NCBI RefSeq assembly: GCF_003860465.1
Contig: NZ_CP034183.1
Span: 2,311,501-2,375,500, forward strand
From: Deinococcus psychrotolerans
GTDB lineage: Bacteria > Deinococcota > Deinococci > Deinococcales > Deinococcaceae
DNA length: 64,000 nt
Direction of reading: 5' to 3'
Part shown: piece by piece, positions 55,625 through 64,000 of the stretch
Position numbering within the stretch: the first letter of the stretch is position 1
How the letters are laid out: the number at the start of each line of letters is the position of its first letter
Translations under genes and position numbers: made by a program
Notes under the pieces: model-generated
Database searches by the model: none
What the model was told of the DNA's origin: nothing
The model's input: the letters and a program-made list of their open reading frames with translations, nothing else

Positions 55625-56620
55625 ATGGCTAAATACCGCATTGCACTGATTGAAGGCGACGGCATAGGACACGAAGTGATTCCGGCAGCCCGCCGCGTGC
55701 TGGACGCCGCTGGCTTTGACGCCGAGTACATCGACGCCGAAGCAGGCTACGAATACTTTCTCGATCACGGCACGTCCACCCCGCAGGCCACCTACGACGC
55801 GGTGGAAAACACCCACGCGACTTTGTTTGGCGCGGCCACCAGCCCCACCGATAAGCCGGACGGCTTCAAGGGCGCAATTCGCCACCTGCGCCAGAAGTAC
55901 GGCCTGTACGCCAATGTGCGCCCCACCAAAACCCGCCCGGTGCCGGGGTCGTATGACAACGTGGACTTGGTGATCGTCCGCGAGAACACCCAGGGCCTGT
56001 ATGTCGAGCAGGAACGCCGCTACGGCGACACCGCCATTGCCGACACCGTGATCACCAAAGACGCCAGCCTCGCCATTGGCAAATTCGCTGCCAACCTCGC
56101 CATGCAGCGGCGCAAGAAACTCATGGTGGTACACAAGGCCAACGTGCTGCCGGTCACGCAGGGCCTGTTCCTGAACACCATCTTGGATGAAGTCAAAGGC
56201 ATGGACGACCTCAGCACCAGCACCATGATCGTGGACAACGCCGCCATGCAGCTTGTCCGCAACCCCGCCCAGTTTGACGTGCTGGTGATGACCAACATGT
56301 TCGGTGACATCCTCTCCGACCTCGCGGCAGGTCTGGTGGGCGGCTTGGGCATCGCCGCCAGCGGCAACATCGGCGACAAGTTCGGCATCTTCGAATCGGT
56401 TCACGGCTCGGCCCCCGACATCGCTGGGCAGGGCGTGGCCAACCCCACCGCCACCGTGCTGGCCGCCGTGCTGATGCTCCAGCACTTGGGCGAAACCGAA
56501 ATTGCCACGCGCCTCGATAACGCTGTCAACAAAATCTTGCAAGAAGGCCCTCGCACCCGCGATCTGGGCGGCACGGCAGGCACCGAGGAATTTACCAAAG
56601 CGCTGATTTCATTTCTGTAG
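55625..56620 (+). CDS. hicd: Homoisocitrate dehydrogenase
   Basis: 331-residue member of the isocitrate/isopropylmalate dehydrogenase family, with [20 protein letters not shown] at the N-terminus, [34 protein letters not shown] and [19 protein letters not shown]. The sequence is very like the Thermus enzyme that oxidises homoisocitrate to 2-oxoadipate in lysine synthesis by the alpha-aminoadipate route, a lineage trait. Activity on isocitrate is possible as side reaction. TAAACT precedes the ATG by nine bases. A strong terminator follows. Confidence 0.9.
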   Translation: MAKYRIALIEGDGIGHEVIPAARRVLDAAGFDAEYIDAEAGYEYFLDHGTSTPQATYDAVENTHATLFGAATSPTDKPDGFKGAIRHLRQKYGLYANVRPTKTRPVPGSYDNVDLVIVRENTQGLYVEQERRYGDTAIADTVITKDASLAIGKFAANLAMQRRKKLMVVHKANVLPVTQGLFLNTILDEVKGMDDLSTSTMIVDNAAMQLVRNPAQFDVLVMTNMFGDILSDLAAGLVGGLGIAASGNIGDKFGIFESVHGSAPDIAGQGVANPTATVLAAVLMLQHLGETEIATRLDNAVNKILQEGPRTRDLGGTAGTEEFTKALISFL

Positions 56621-56633
56621 GCGAACTGATCTG

Positions 56634-56669
56634 AAAGCTCCGGCAGTGCGAGTTGCCGGAGCTTTTTTT
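56634..56669 (+). terminator. Intrinsic terminator after homoisocitrate dehydrogenase
   Basis: AAAGCTCCGGCA (56634-56645) pairs perfectly with TGCCGGAGCTTT, which runs into a seven-T tract ending at 56669. Confidence 0.92.
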
Positions 56670-56704
56670 GTTCTGGGCTGGACGCACTGCGGTAGACTTC
56701 CGCT

Positions 56705-57181
56705 ATGGCAGACCTTGACGGACGCATCGGCGGCGCTCTGGGAGGCTACGACCTTCACGCCGATTGGGACGGCGAACGGCTGTCTGGAAGGATCGGTGGC
56801 GGGATCATTGGTAAGGATTTTTTGCTGACCCTGAGTGGCAACCGGGTCAGCGGGCGTGTCGGCGGCGAGGTGATCGGCTTTGATGCGGTAGGCGAAGTCG
56901 GTGCCACCCATGTTGAGGTGAGATTGAGTGGGCGTCAGAGCAGTGACGACTTGCGGCTGAAGATCAGCGGTCACAGGGCCTCTGGCCGTTTTTATTGGGA
57001 AAAAAGCGGCAAAGACGTTGAGCTGACCCTGCACGGACAGCAGCTTCAGGGCCGGATCGGGGCCGGGTTTATTGGCAAAGACGTCAATGTGAACATCGGC
57101 AGTGTGCCGCTGGGCCTCGCAGCGTTGGCTGCTGTTGCCGCCTATAAAGCCTTCGTCGATGACCAGAATAATTCGAGCTGA
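56705..57181 (+). CDS. GRIGG-repeat protein, first paralogue
   Basis: 158 residues made of short beta-type repeats with GRIGG/GRVGG cores: [59 protein letters not shown], then degenerate copies ending [17 protein letters not shown], and a hydrophobic C-terminal segment [15 protein letters not shown]. No family recognised; a beta-solenoid or beta-roll is likely. TAGACT (56693-56698) is exactly six bases before the ATG. Followed at 24 bp by a paralogue with its own promoter. Confidence 0.75.
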   Translation: MADLDGRIGGALGGYDLHADWDGERLSGRIGGGIIGKDFLLTLSGNRVSGRVGGEVIGFDAVGEVGATHVEVRLSGRQSSDDLRLKISGHRASGRFYWEKSGKDVELTLHGQQLQGRIGAGFIGKDVNVNIGSVPLGLAALAAVAAYKAFVDDQNNSS

Positions 57182-57205
57182 GTGGGGCCGGTTTATACTC
57201 CCCGT

Positions 57206-57706
57206 ATGGCAGATTTAGACGGACGCATCGGCGGCATCACGGCGGGCTACGACATTCACGCCAAATGGCAGGGCGAGCGCCTTCACGGACGCATCGGCGG
57301 CACCTTCAACGGCAAAGACATCGATGTGCGCCTCAGCGGTGATCAGGTCAACGGCAGAATCGGCGGCCATTTCGGGGGCTTCGATGCCGACGGCGAGGTG
57401 AGCGATACGCACGTTCAGGTGCGCCTCGGCGGTCGCATTGATGGCGACGACGTGCGCCTGGACATCAGCGGCAACCGCGTGCAGGGCCGCTTCTCGGGAA
57501 AATTGAGTGGCAAAGACTTGAATCTGACGCTCGACGGCCAACACCTGACCGGACGTATCGGCGGCCACATCGACGGCAAGGATGTCAATCTCCAGATCGG
57601 CAGCGTACCGCTCGGCCTCGCGGCACTGGCGGCGGCCTGCGCCTACAAAGCGCTGGAAGATGAGCAAAACGACGCGGCGGCGGCCAGTTCGGGTGGCTCA
57701 AGCTGA
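57206..57706 (+). CDS. GRIGG-repeat protein, second paralogue
   Basis: 166 residues. Same architecture as the gene upstream and identical start [10 protein letters not shown]; repeats are more regular, for example ERLHGRIGGTFNGKDIDVRL, DQVNGRIGGHFGGFDADGEV and HLTGRIGGHIDGKDVNLQIG. It has the same hydrophobic C-terminal segment, then a Ser/Ala-rich tail. ATG 57206 is chosen because TATACT (57194-57199) lies exactly six bases upstream; the frame's start at 57182 is rejected. Clearly a tandem duplication. Confidence 0.75.
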   Translation: MADLDGRIGGITAGYDIHAKWQGERLHGRIGGTFNGKDIDVRLSGDQVNGRIGGHFGGFDADGEVSDTHVQVRLGGRIDGDDVRLDISGNRVQGRFSGKLSGKDLNLTLDGQHLTGRIGGHIDGKDVNLQIGSVPLGLAALAAACAYKALEDEQNDAAAASSGGSS

Positions 57707-57728
57707 AGCGCTCAAGTAGGCTGACCGC

Positions 57729-58298
57729 TTATCGCCCGCCCACCCGGCCCGGCGGCCACAAACAGATGTTTGCCGTGCCCGCCACATCTTTCACGCTGAC
57801 CGGCCCGTAAAAACGCGAGTCCACACTTTCAGCGAGTTGACGGTTGTCGCCCAGCACGTACACCGCTCCCAGCGGCACTCGGCTGGGCGCTTCGTCTTGG
57901 GCCGCTCCTCCGCTCACATAAGTTTCAGCTACTTTTTGCCCGTTGACCCGCAGTTGCCCGCCCCTGATTTCTACCGTGTCGCCTGGCACCCCCACCACCC
58001 GCTTGATGTTGTAGGAACGGTGACGAACTTCCCAGACGCCCAAAATACTCAGCGTCTCCCAGGCGTACTCGCTGTCCGGCGGGGCTTTGAAAATGACGAT
58101 ATCGCCGCGCCGGTAGGGGAGGCCGGTCAGGTGCCAAGCGTAGCCCCAGCGCGGAGACTTGAGCAGCAGCATGGCCTGACCTGTCTGCAAGGTGGGGTTC
58201 ATGCTGCTGCCGTCTACGCGGGCAATCGTCAGGCCGAAAGTGGAGATCAGCCACAGCACCAGCAGCGGTAAAATGGCTTCGCGCCACACGCGGTTCAT
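57729..58298 (-). CDS. lepB: Signal peptidase I
   Basis: 189 residues: one N-terminal membrane span (about 8-26), catalytic Ser32 in DGSSMNPTL, general-base Lys99 in YNIKRVVGVPGD, and box E YVLGDNRQLAESVDSRFYGPV. Cleaves signal peptides of exported proteins at the outer face of the membrane. Shorter than the E. coli enzyme, as in Gram-positive types. TACACT on the minus strand lies eight bases before the ATG. Confidence 0.94.
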   Translation of the reverse strand: MNRVWREAILPLLVLWLISTFGLTIARVDGSSMNPTLQTGQAMLLLKSPRWGYAWHLTGLPYRRGDIVIFKAPPDSEYAWETLSILGVWEVRHRSYNIKRVVGVPGDTVEIRGGQLRVNGQKVAETYVSGGAAQDEAPSRVPLGAVYVLGDNRQLAESVDSRFYGPVSVKDVAGTANICLWPPGRVGGR

Positions 58299-58345
58299 CG
58301 GGGCTGAGTGTAGGGCACGCGGATGAGCGGCGGGGCCAGCGCCGT

Positions 58346-59602
58346 TCAGACGGTTTTGACTTCAATGGCTTCGATCACCGTAGGCCCGGCAGCGGGCGGC
58401 AGTTTACGCAGCGCCGCCCACGCCAGCCCCAGTCCGATCACCGAAAAGACCGCGCCCATCATAAACGCCGCTCCCGGAAAGCGCACCCCCGAGCCGCCGC
58501 CGTTGAAGTAAGCAAAGACCCAGGTGGCGAGCAGCGGCCCCACCACGCCCACCAAACTGTTGACGGCGGTGAGTGCGCCCTGCACTTTGCCCTGTTCGGA
58601 TTCGCTGACCTGGCGGCTGATGATGCCCTGCAAGGTGGGGCCAGCCAGCCCGCCGAGTGCGCCGAAGATCAGCGAGACATACAGCAGCAGCGAGGTTTTG
58701 GCAAACGCCAGCACCAGCATTTCCAGTGTTCCCATCGCCAGGCCCAGCAAAATGGCCCGCCGCTCGCCCAGCCAACGCACCGAAACGCTGATCAGACCGC
58801 CCTGCACGATGGCGGTCATCAAGCCAAACGCCGCCAGCGCCACGCCGTTTTGCAGCGGTGTCCAGCCCAGCACGCCCTCGGTGTACAGCACCCAAGTCGA
58901 AAAGATGACTTGCCCGGCCATGCCCAGCACGACTAAAGCGGCGGCCATATTGAGAATCACCGGGTACTGAGCCAGCGCGGCCAGAGGCGTGAAGGGGTTG
59001 AGATTTTTGCGGCTCAGCCTCGCGCCGCGTGAAGCAGGCGGCAGCGATTCCGGCAAGACGAAGTAGCCGTAAAACATGTTGAGCAGGGCCAGCCCCGCCG
59101 CGAACATGAATGGCACGCGCAGGCCGTAATCGCCCAGTAGGCCGCCCAGCGCCGGCCCCAAGATAAAGCCGACGCCAAAGGTCGCGCCCAGCTTGCCGAA
59201 ATTCTTGGCGCGGTCTTCGGGAGCCGAGACGTCGGCAATGTAAGCGTTGGCGACCGTCAGGCTGGCTCCGGTGATGCCCGCCAGGACGCGGCCCACAAAC
59301 AGCCACCACAGCGTCGGCGCGAAGGCCAGCAGCAGGTAATCCAGCCCCATACCCAGCAGGCTCAGCAGCAGCACCGGACGGCGGCCATACCGGTCAGACA
59401 GCACCCCCAAAATCGGCGCAAAGATAAACTGCATCACGGCGTAGACAGCAGTAAAAATGCCGATATACCGCGCCCCCGCCGCCGCAGAGCCCGACAATTC
59501 TTTGACCAGCAGCGGCAACACCGGAATAATCAGCCCGATGCCCATGATGTCGACTAGGGCGGTAATCAAAATAAAAATCAGGGCAGCTTGGGGTCGGCGC
59601 AT
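58346..59602 (-). CDS. MFS transporter, TetA-like drug/metabolite exporter
   Basis: 418 residues, twelve spans. The cytoplasmic loop between spans 2 and 3 has the MFS motif [14 protein letters not shown], and span 5 has the antiporter-type [12 protein letters not shown], both as in TetA/DHA1 exporters. Probably a proton-coupled efflux pump; substrate unknown. TAGCTT on the minus strand is exactly six bases before the ATG. Confidence 0.9.
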   Translation of the reverse strand: MRRPQAALIFILITALVDIMGIGLIIPVLPLLVKELSGSAAAGARYIGIFTAVYAVMQFIFAPILGVLSDRYGRRPVLLLSLLGMGLDYLLLAFAPTLWWLFVGRVLAGITGASLTVANAYIADVSAPEDRAKNFGKLGATFGVGFILGPALGGLLGDYGLRVPFMFAAGLALLNMFYGYFVLPESLPPASRGARLSRKNLNPFTPLAALAQYPVILNMAAALVVLGMAGQVIFSTWVLYTEGVLGWTPLQNGVALAAFGLMTAIVQGGLISVSVRWLGERRAILLGLAMGTLEMLVLAFAKTSLLLYVSLIFGALGGLAGPTLQGIISRQVSESEQGKVQGALTAVNSLVGVVGPLLATWVFAYFNGGGSGVRFPGAAFMMGAVFSVIGLGLAWAALRKLPPAAGPTVIEAIEVKTV

Positions 59603-59705
59603 TTCCTTAAGCTATCAAGCTCAGGTCAGGGCCAACTAAGCCAAATGGCTCAGAAGCGGCGGGTGTTTCTGGACTTCACGCTCCAAAACCGGCAGGCTAG
59701 CGGGT

Positions 59706-60428
59706 GTGAAACCGTCTGCCGCTTCCTTTTCCCTCTCACCCTCCTTTTGGCGTGGGCTCCGGGCATTCTTGCCGCTGGTGCCGGGCATCTTGCCGTTCAG
59801 CTTGGTGACGGGGGTGGCCGCCGTGCAAGCCGGCTTTTCGCCAGTGCAGTCGATTTTCTTCTCGGTTATCGGCTTCGCGGGGTCGGCGCAACTGATCGCC
59901 TCGCAGATGTTTAAGAGCGGCACCCCTACCATTTTGATTTTGCTGAGTGCTCTGGTGGTCAATTTGCGCTTCGCCATTTATTCGGCCGCCATGTTGCCGG
60001 TGCTCAGCCGCGCTTCAAAGCTGTGGCGCTGGCCGCTCGCCTACGTTCTGACCGATCAGAACTTTGCAGTGATGGCCGCGCGGCCCGCCGATGAACTCAA
60101 CCCGGTGCAGTATTACGCGGGCGCGTCGGCAGTGATGTGGCTGACCTGGCAACTCGGCACCGTGGCCGGGGCGCTGCTGGGCGCGGGCATTCCCGCCGCT
60201 TGGCCGCTGGACTTCGCCGTGCCGCTCAGCTTCATTGCCCTGCTGGTGCCGGTGCTCAAAACCCGTCCGCAACTGCTGGCCGCGCTGGTGTCGGGCGCGG
60301 TGGCGGTGGCGGCCCACGGCTTGCCCTACCGCCTGAACTTGATGGTGGGTGCGGCCTGCGGCATTGCGGTGGGGTTGTATGTCCAAAACCTCAGGGCCAA
60401 GTCAGTCAACAAAGACGTGCAGGCGTGA
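59706..60428 (+). CDS. azlC: AzlC-family branched-chain amino acid exporter subunit
   Basis: 240 residues with several spans; family features include LPFSLVTGVAAVQAGFSP, FAGSAQLIASQM and VLTDQNFAVMAA. Works with AzlD to export branched-chain amino acids or analogues. GTG 59706 is the start in the frame; no clear Shine-Dalgarno. Its TGA overlaps the GTG of azlD (GTGA). Confidence 0.9.
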   Translation: MKPSAASFSLSPSFWRGLRAFLPLVPGILPFSLVTGVAAVQAGFSPVQSIFFSVIGFAGSAQLIASQMFKSGTPTILILLSALVVNLRFAIYSAAMLPVLSRASKLWRWPLAYVLTDQNFAVMAARPADELNPVQYYAGASAVMWLTWQLGTVAGALLGAGIPAAWPLDFAVPLSFIALLVPVLKTRPQLLAALVSGAVAVAAHGLPYRLNLMVGAACGIAVGLYVQNLRAKSVNKDVQA

Positions 60429-60739
60429 CCATCTGGATCATCATTTTCGGAGTCGGCCTGATCGGGTTTTTGCTGCGTTCCTCGGCGCTCTTGCTGCTGC
60501 GGGGCCGACCGCTGCCGGAGCGCCTTGCCTCAGCGTTGGGCCTCGTTCCGGCGGCGGTGCTGTCGGCCCTGGTGGTGCCGGAACTGTTCGTTCACGGCGG
60601 CGAATTCAACTTGCTCAGCGCCCGCATGGTGGCCGGCGTCGTCGCGGGCGGGGTGGCCTGGAAAACCAAAAGCGTTTTGTGGACGCTGGTGGTGGGCTTG
60701 GGGTTGCTGGTCGCCTTTCAAGCGCTGGGTTGGAAGTAA
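60425..60739 (+). CDS. azlD: AzlD-family transporter subunit
   Basis: 104 residues, three to four spans, starting at GTG 60425 (GTGA overlap with azlC): TIWIIIFGVGLIGFLLRSSA then LVPAAVLSALVVPEL. It is the small membrane partner required with AzlC. The longer open frame upstream of this start is antisense-like noise inside azlC. Confidence 0.9.
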   Translation: MTIWIIIFGVGLIGFLLRSSALLLLRGRPLPERLASALGLVPAAVLSALVVPELFVHGGEFNLLSARMVAGVVAGGVAWKTKSVLWTLVVGLGLLVAFQALGWK

Positions 60740-60807
60740 TCGGGACTGAAGCCGCTCGTTCCTGAAGCCACTTGTTCTAACTTGTCTCACAATCGGTAGC
60801 GTAGTTT

Positions 60808-61866
60808 ATGAGCATGACCCACCGACAGCCAACTCAGCCAGAATCCCGTAGCCGAAAGCGCACCTTTGGCGTGTACATTGGCCGCTTTGAGCCGCCGCAC
60901 GCCGCCCACCTCGAAGTGATGCTCGAAGCCCTGTCACAGGTTCAAAAGCTGATCGTGGTGATCGGCTCGGCGCGGGCGGCCCGCAACGTCAAAAACCCCT
61001 TTACCGCCGAGGAGCGCCAAGCCGTGATCGTGGAATTGCTGCGGGAAGCGGGCGTCAAGGTGAGCCGGGTGCTGTTCGTGCATGTGCGCGATTATTATTA
61101 CAACGAGTCGCTGTGGCTCAGCGAGGTGCAGCGCGGCGTGGCGGGGCATACCCACGGCAGCAGCGACGTGGCGCTGATCGGGCACCTCAAAGACGAGAGC
61201 AGCTACTATTTGCGCTCGTTTCCGGCTTGGGAATTTTTGCCGACGCATGTAATCAGTGATCTGAGCGCCACCGAAGTGCGCCGCGCTTACTTTGAAGACG
61301 ACCTGGAGCGGGTGCAAAAAATCGTGCCGCCCGCCGTGTGGAAGTTCCTGGAAGGCTTTCGCCGGACGGGTGACTTTGCCGCCTTACAAGCTGAATACCG
61401 CTATGTGCAGGACTACCGAGCAGCTTGGGCGAGCACGCCGTATCCGGTGGTGTTCGTGACCACCGACGCGGTGGTGATTCGCAGCGGCCACGTCTTGGTG
61501 GTGCGCCGCGCCGAGCATCCCGGACGCGGACGGCTGGCGATGCCGGGCGGGTTTCTCAACCTTAAAGAAACGTTGCTGGCCTCGTGCGTGCGCGAAGTGG
61601 TGGAAGAAACCGGGCTGCAAATCAGCGATCTGGCGGCGTACCAGCGCTCTCAAGCGGTGTTCGATTATCCGGCCAGAAGTTTGCGGGGCCGCACGGTGTC
61701 GCACGCCTTTCAGTTTGATCTGGGCATCGGGCAATTGCCGGTGCTGAGGCCCGGAAGCGACGCCGCTGACGCCTTCTGGCTGCCGCTCAGCGAGGCCCTG
61801 GCCGCGCCGGAGCTGTTCTTTGAAGACCACCACGCCATCATGGAGCATTTTTTGATGCGCGGGTAG
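60808..61866 (+). CDS. Bifunctional NMN adenylyltransferase / Nudix hydrolase
   Basis: 352 residues. N-terminal nucleotidyltransferase (about 15-190) with [12 protein letters not shown] and [10 protein letters not shown], making NAD+ from NMN and ATP; C-terminal Nudix domain with the full box [14 protein letters not shown] followed by [10 protein letters not shown]. Such proteins occur in Synechocystis, Francisella and Deinococcus and couple NAD synthesis to ADP-ribose clean-up. ATG 60808, or the ATG two codons later, is the start. First gene of an NAD cluster. Confidence 0.92.
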   Translation: MSMTHRQPTQPESRSRKRTFGVYIGRFEPPHAAHLEVMLEALSQVQKLIVVIGSARAARNVKNPFTAEERQAVIVELLREAGVKVSRVLFVHVRDYYYNESLWLSEVQRGVAGHTHGSSDVALIGHLKDESSYYLRSFPAWEFLPTHVISDLSATEVRRAYFEDDLERVQKIVPPAVWKFLEGFRRTGDFAALQAEYRYVQDYRAAWASTPYPVVFVTTDAVVIRSGHVLVVRRAEHPGRGRLAMPGGFLNLKETLLASCVREVVEETGLQISDLAAYQRSQAVFDYPARSLRGRTVSHAFQFDLGIGQLPVLRPGSDAADAFWLPLSEALAAPELFFEDHHAIMEHFLMRG

Positions 61867-61929
61867 GCACATTCGCTGGCGCTTACCTTCCCCTTCCCAC
61901 ACCCCGCAGGCCCATCAAAAGGAGTTCAG

Positions 61930-62937
61930 ATGCACAGCCGACCCACCTCCAGCCAAATCAGCGGCGTCCTCTTTGGCTCGGCTTATGGCGACGCGCTGGC
62001 TGCGCCCACCGAATTCATGCACAGCCTGATTCATATTCGGCAGACGTTTGCGCCCAGCGGCCCGACTGACCTTCACGCGGGCCGCGTCACCGACGACACC
62101 CAGATGATGCTGGCGGTGGCCCGCGCTCTGCTGGCCGCACCGGAATTCACCCCGGCGGCGCTGGAAACCACGCTGAGGGCTGAGTTCATTACTTGGCTCC
62201 ATGACCCCGAAAACAACCGCGCTCCCGGCCACACCTGCCTGACCGCCTGCCGCAATTTGCAGCGGGGCGGCGCGTGGCAAGCTGCGACGGTGGCGCAGAG
62301 CAAAGGCTGCGGAGCCAACATGCGCGTTCAGCCGCTGGGCCTGATCGCTGACGACCTGATTCGTGCGGGAGCGGCCCAACTTCAAGCGGCCCTGACACAC
62401 GGCCACCCCACCGCCCTGGCCGCCGCCGACCTGACCGCGCAGGCGATTTGGCTGCTGGTGTCTGGTACTGAGCCGCAGCAGTTGGTGGCTGAATTGACGG
62501 CCTACGCCCAAGCCCAGCGCAACGTTTATCACCAGGGCTGGCTGGGCGATGTGTGGCAGCATTACGGCGCGGCCAGCCCGCAAAGCTACATCTCGGAGGG
62601 CTGGGACGAATGCTTGGGCGTGCTGGGCCGCTTGAACACTGCGCTCGCTTCTGGCCTTCCCGAAGATGCCGACCCCTGCGACTTCACTGGCGAAGGTTGG
62701 ATTGCCGAGGAAGCCCTCGCCACCGGGCTGCTGTGCTTTCTGCTGACCCCGAATGATCCGGTGGAAAGCCTGCGCCGCGCCGCCGTGACCAAGGGTGACA
62801 GTGACTCGCTGGCTTGCCTCGCTGGAGCGTTTGCTGGGGCTTACTTGGGGCTGGAGGCTTTTCCGGCAGAGTGGCAAGCGCGGGTTGAGTATGCGGCTGA
62901 GCTGGAGCGGCTTTCGCTGGCTTTTGCTGCGCGTTGA
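61930..62937 (+). CDS. ADP-ribosylglycohydrolase-family protein
   Basis: 335 residues, all-helical ARH/DraG fold. Di-metal motifs are visible: GSAYGDALAAPTEF, GRVTDDTQMM and the C-terminal GDSDSLACLAGAFAGAYLG. It removes ADP-ribose from proteins, nucleic acids or small molecules. AAAAGGAG lies just upstream of the ATG. Lies 63 bp after the NMN adenylyltransferase/Nudix gene and ends one base before the next start, so it belongs to the NAD operon. Confidence 0.9.
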   Translation: MHSRPTSSQISGVLFGSAYGDALAAPTEFMHSLIHIRQTFAPSGPTDLHAGRVTDDTQMMLAVARALLAAPEFTPAALETTLRAEFITWLHDPENNRAPGHTCLTACRNLQRGGAWQAATVAQSKGCGANMRVQPLGLIADDLIRAGAAQLQAALTHGHPTALAAADLTAQAIWLLVSGTEPQQLVAELTAYAQAQRNVYHQGWLGDVWQHYGAASPQSYISEGWDECLGVLGRLNTALASGLPEDADPCDFTGEGWIAEEALATGLLCFLLTPNDPVESLRRAAVTKGDSDSLACLAGAFAGAYLGLEAFPAEWQARVEYAAELERLSLAFAAR

Positions 62938-62938
62938 G

Positions 62939-63430
62939 ATGAGTCCAGAATTTCCTGCTCGTCTGTGGCAGGTCAGTTTGAGCGGCATCAGCATCAGCCA
63001 GACTCAGCGGTTCCCAGCGTACGCTGGCCCGACTTATTGCCACTGCGTGCTCCTGCAAACTCGCGGACAACAGCGGGCGAGTGCGGCGCTGCATGAATTT
63101 TTGAACGCCAGTTGGTTCCAGTGCGCTGATCTGGATTTTTTGCCGACGCTTCTGACACTCGAGGAGCATGGTGGCTCTGTTCACCTGCGCGAAGAAGGCG
63201 CAGCAATTCGCTGGGGCGAGCGGCTTCACATCTACCTGATGGGCAGCGAACCGGGTGATGTACCCGACGCCGATGTGGAATATGCCGCTGTGCGCGAGAT
63301 CGTGCGCCTTAATCTGGCCTACCTCTGCCTCAAACGCTTCTGGATAGACGGGCCTCTGGAGCGGGGGCAACCTGTTCGGGGCTTGCCGTACTACCAAGCT
63401 GAGCGCGGATTCAGGGTGCGGTGTATTTAG
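62939..63430 (+). CDS. Unknown protein in the NAD/ADP-ribose cluster, 163 aa
   Basis: I do not recognise a family. The product opens MSPEFPARLWQVSLSGISIS and is a mixed alpha/beta protein with a central VHLREEGAAIRWGERLHIYL and a C-terminal helix region REIVRLNLAYLCLKRFWI. ATG 62939 follows the stop of the ADP-ribosylglycohydrolase gene by one base and is the only start that avoids overlap with it, indicating co-translation. Its position between that gene and the phosphoribosyltransferase suggests a role in NAD or ADP-ribose chemistry. Confidence 0.7.
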   Translation: MSPEFPARLWQVSLSGISISQTQRFPAYAGPTYCHCVLLQTRGQQRASAALHEFLNASWFQCADLDFLPTLLTLEEHGGSVHLREEGAAIRWGERLHIYLMGSEPGDVPDADVEYAAVREIVRLNLAYLCLKRFWIDGPLERGQPVRGLPYYQAERGFRVRCI

Positions 63431-63513
63431 AGAAATAGGGAAACAACGTCGCCTTGGGACTCACCATTCTAATAAATCCAAGTATAGATTATGAGAAGTA
63501 AAAGGAGCCGAAC

Positions 63514-64000
63514 ATGACTATTACCATGCAACCCTTAGCCGACAACAACATCATCTTAGATACCGACAGCTACAAGTCCAGCCACTTTCTCCAGTACCCC
63601 GCGGGCACGCGCAAACTGTTTTCCTATCTGGAATCGCGCGGCGGGCGCTACCCGGCCACCCGCTTTTTCGGGTTGCAGTACATCCTCAAGCGCTACCTGA
63701 GCGTGCGCGTCACCGCCGAGATGGTGGAGGAAGCCCGCGAGCTGATCACCGCGCACGGCGAGCCGTTTCCGTATGACGGCTGGATGCACATTGTCACCGC
63801 ACACGGCGGCAAGCTCCCGCTGGAGATTCGCGCCGTGCCGGAGGGGATGCTCGTTCCCGTCCACAACGCGCTGATGACCGTCACCAACACCGACCCCGCC
63901 GTGCCCTGGCTGCCCGGTTGGTTTGAAACGTCGCTGATGCGCGTCTGGTACACCACCACCGTCGCCACCCAGAGCTACTACCTGCGCGAGATTCTGAAGG
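63514..64000 (+). CDS. nadV: Nicotinamide phosphoribosyltransferase, 3' end outside window
   Basis: About 162 codons are visible. The frame reads NIILDTDSYKSSHFLQYPAG, FSYLESRGG and FFGLQYILKRYL, the N-terminal region of the NAMPT/NadV family, which makes NMN from nicotinamide and PRPP. AAAGGAG lies about seven bases before the ATG. It supplies NMN to the adenylyltransferase upstream, completing a two-step nicotinamide-to-NAD route in this cluster. Nicotinate specificity is less likely from the motifs. Confidence 0.9.
   Translation, partial: MTITMQPLADNNIILDTDSYKSSHFLQYPAGTRKLFSYLESRGGRYPATRFFGLQYILKRYLSVRVTAEMVEEARELITAHGEPFPYDGWMHIVTAHGGKLPLEIRAVPEGMLVPVHNALMTVTNTDPAVPWLPGWFETSLMRVWYTTTVATQSYYLREILK

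Overview
The window is a GC-rich, gene-dense chromosomal segment from a Deinococcus-type bacterium (Deinococcota). The assignment rests on content: the ketolase CrtO next to lycopene cyclase and CruF domains (deinoxanthin pathway), a homoisocitrate dehydrogenase of the Thermus/Deinococcus lysine pathway, a bifunctional NMN adenylyltransferase/Nudix protein, and at least 17 genes whose start codon lies exactly six bases after a TAnnnT-like -10 box, the signature of leaderless transcripts known to be common in Deinococcus.

Layout. 1-2.1 kb: two type IV pilin genes around an O-antigen-ligase-like membrane protein. 2.4-7.2 kb: the SRP RNA and the ATP-dependent protease set clpP, clpX, lon. 7.2-12.7 kb: ribokinase, nucleoside deaminase, histidinol-phosphate aminotransferase, a CvpA-like protein, an orphan NarL-type regulator, and a serine beta-lactamase-like enzyme coupled to a tiny Cys-rich protein. 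12.8-15.8 kb: a cytochrome c / Rieske / cytochrome b complex. 16-18.8 kb: uvrB and a Yip1-type membrane protein. 18.9-22.7 kb: an ATP-grasp / alpha-E / transglutaminase operon. 22.9-28.1 kb: an OmpR-type regulator, a secreted protein and a heterodimeric ABC exporter. 28.1-30.6 kb: small membrane and secreted proteins and a phosphatase-superfamily enzyme. 30.7-34.5 kb: a carotenoid operon. 34.5-36 kb: a PadR pair. 36.2-41.6 kb: a secreted glycosidase and a large pullulanase. 41.7-45.6 kb: an orphan PD-(D/E)XK protein, a MerR/GyrI pair and a PIN-domain remnant. 45.7-49.4 kb: a TPP riboswitch controlling thiaminase-like and precursor-transport genes, then a nucleoside hydrolase. 49.5-53.4 kb: a histidine kinase, a DUF4388/roadblock protein and an FKBP. 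53.4-54.1 kb: an AT-rich ankyrin cassette. 54.1-60.7 kb: a beta-CASP nuclease, homoisocitrate dehydrogenase, two GRIGG-repeat paralogues, signal peptidase, an MFS exporter and AzlCD. 60.8-64 kb: an NAD salvage and ADP-ribose cluster running off the window.

Most of this is core genome. The least explained items are: a polytopic membrane protein (28152-28796) whose C-terminus aligns with the pilin headgroup encoded at 1762-2136; a lycopene cyclase-CruF fusion; the tandem GRIGG-repeat proteins; the pseudo-receiver/DUF4388/roadblock protein; an ankyrin gene bracketed by 9-bp direct repeats; and the unknown 163-residue protein inside the NAD cluster. I saw no CRISPR array, tRNA, rRNA or intact insertion sequence.
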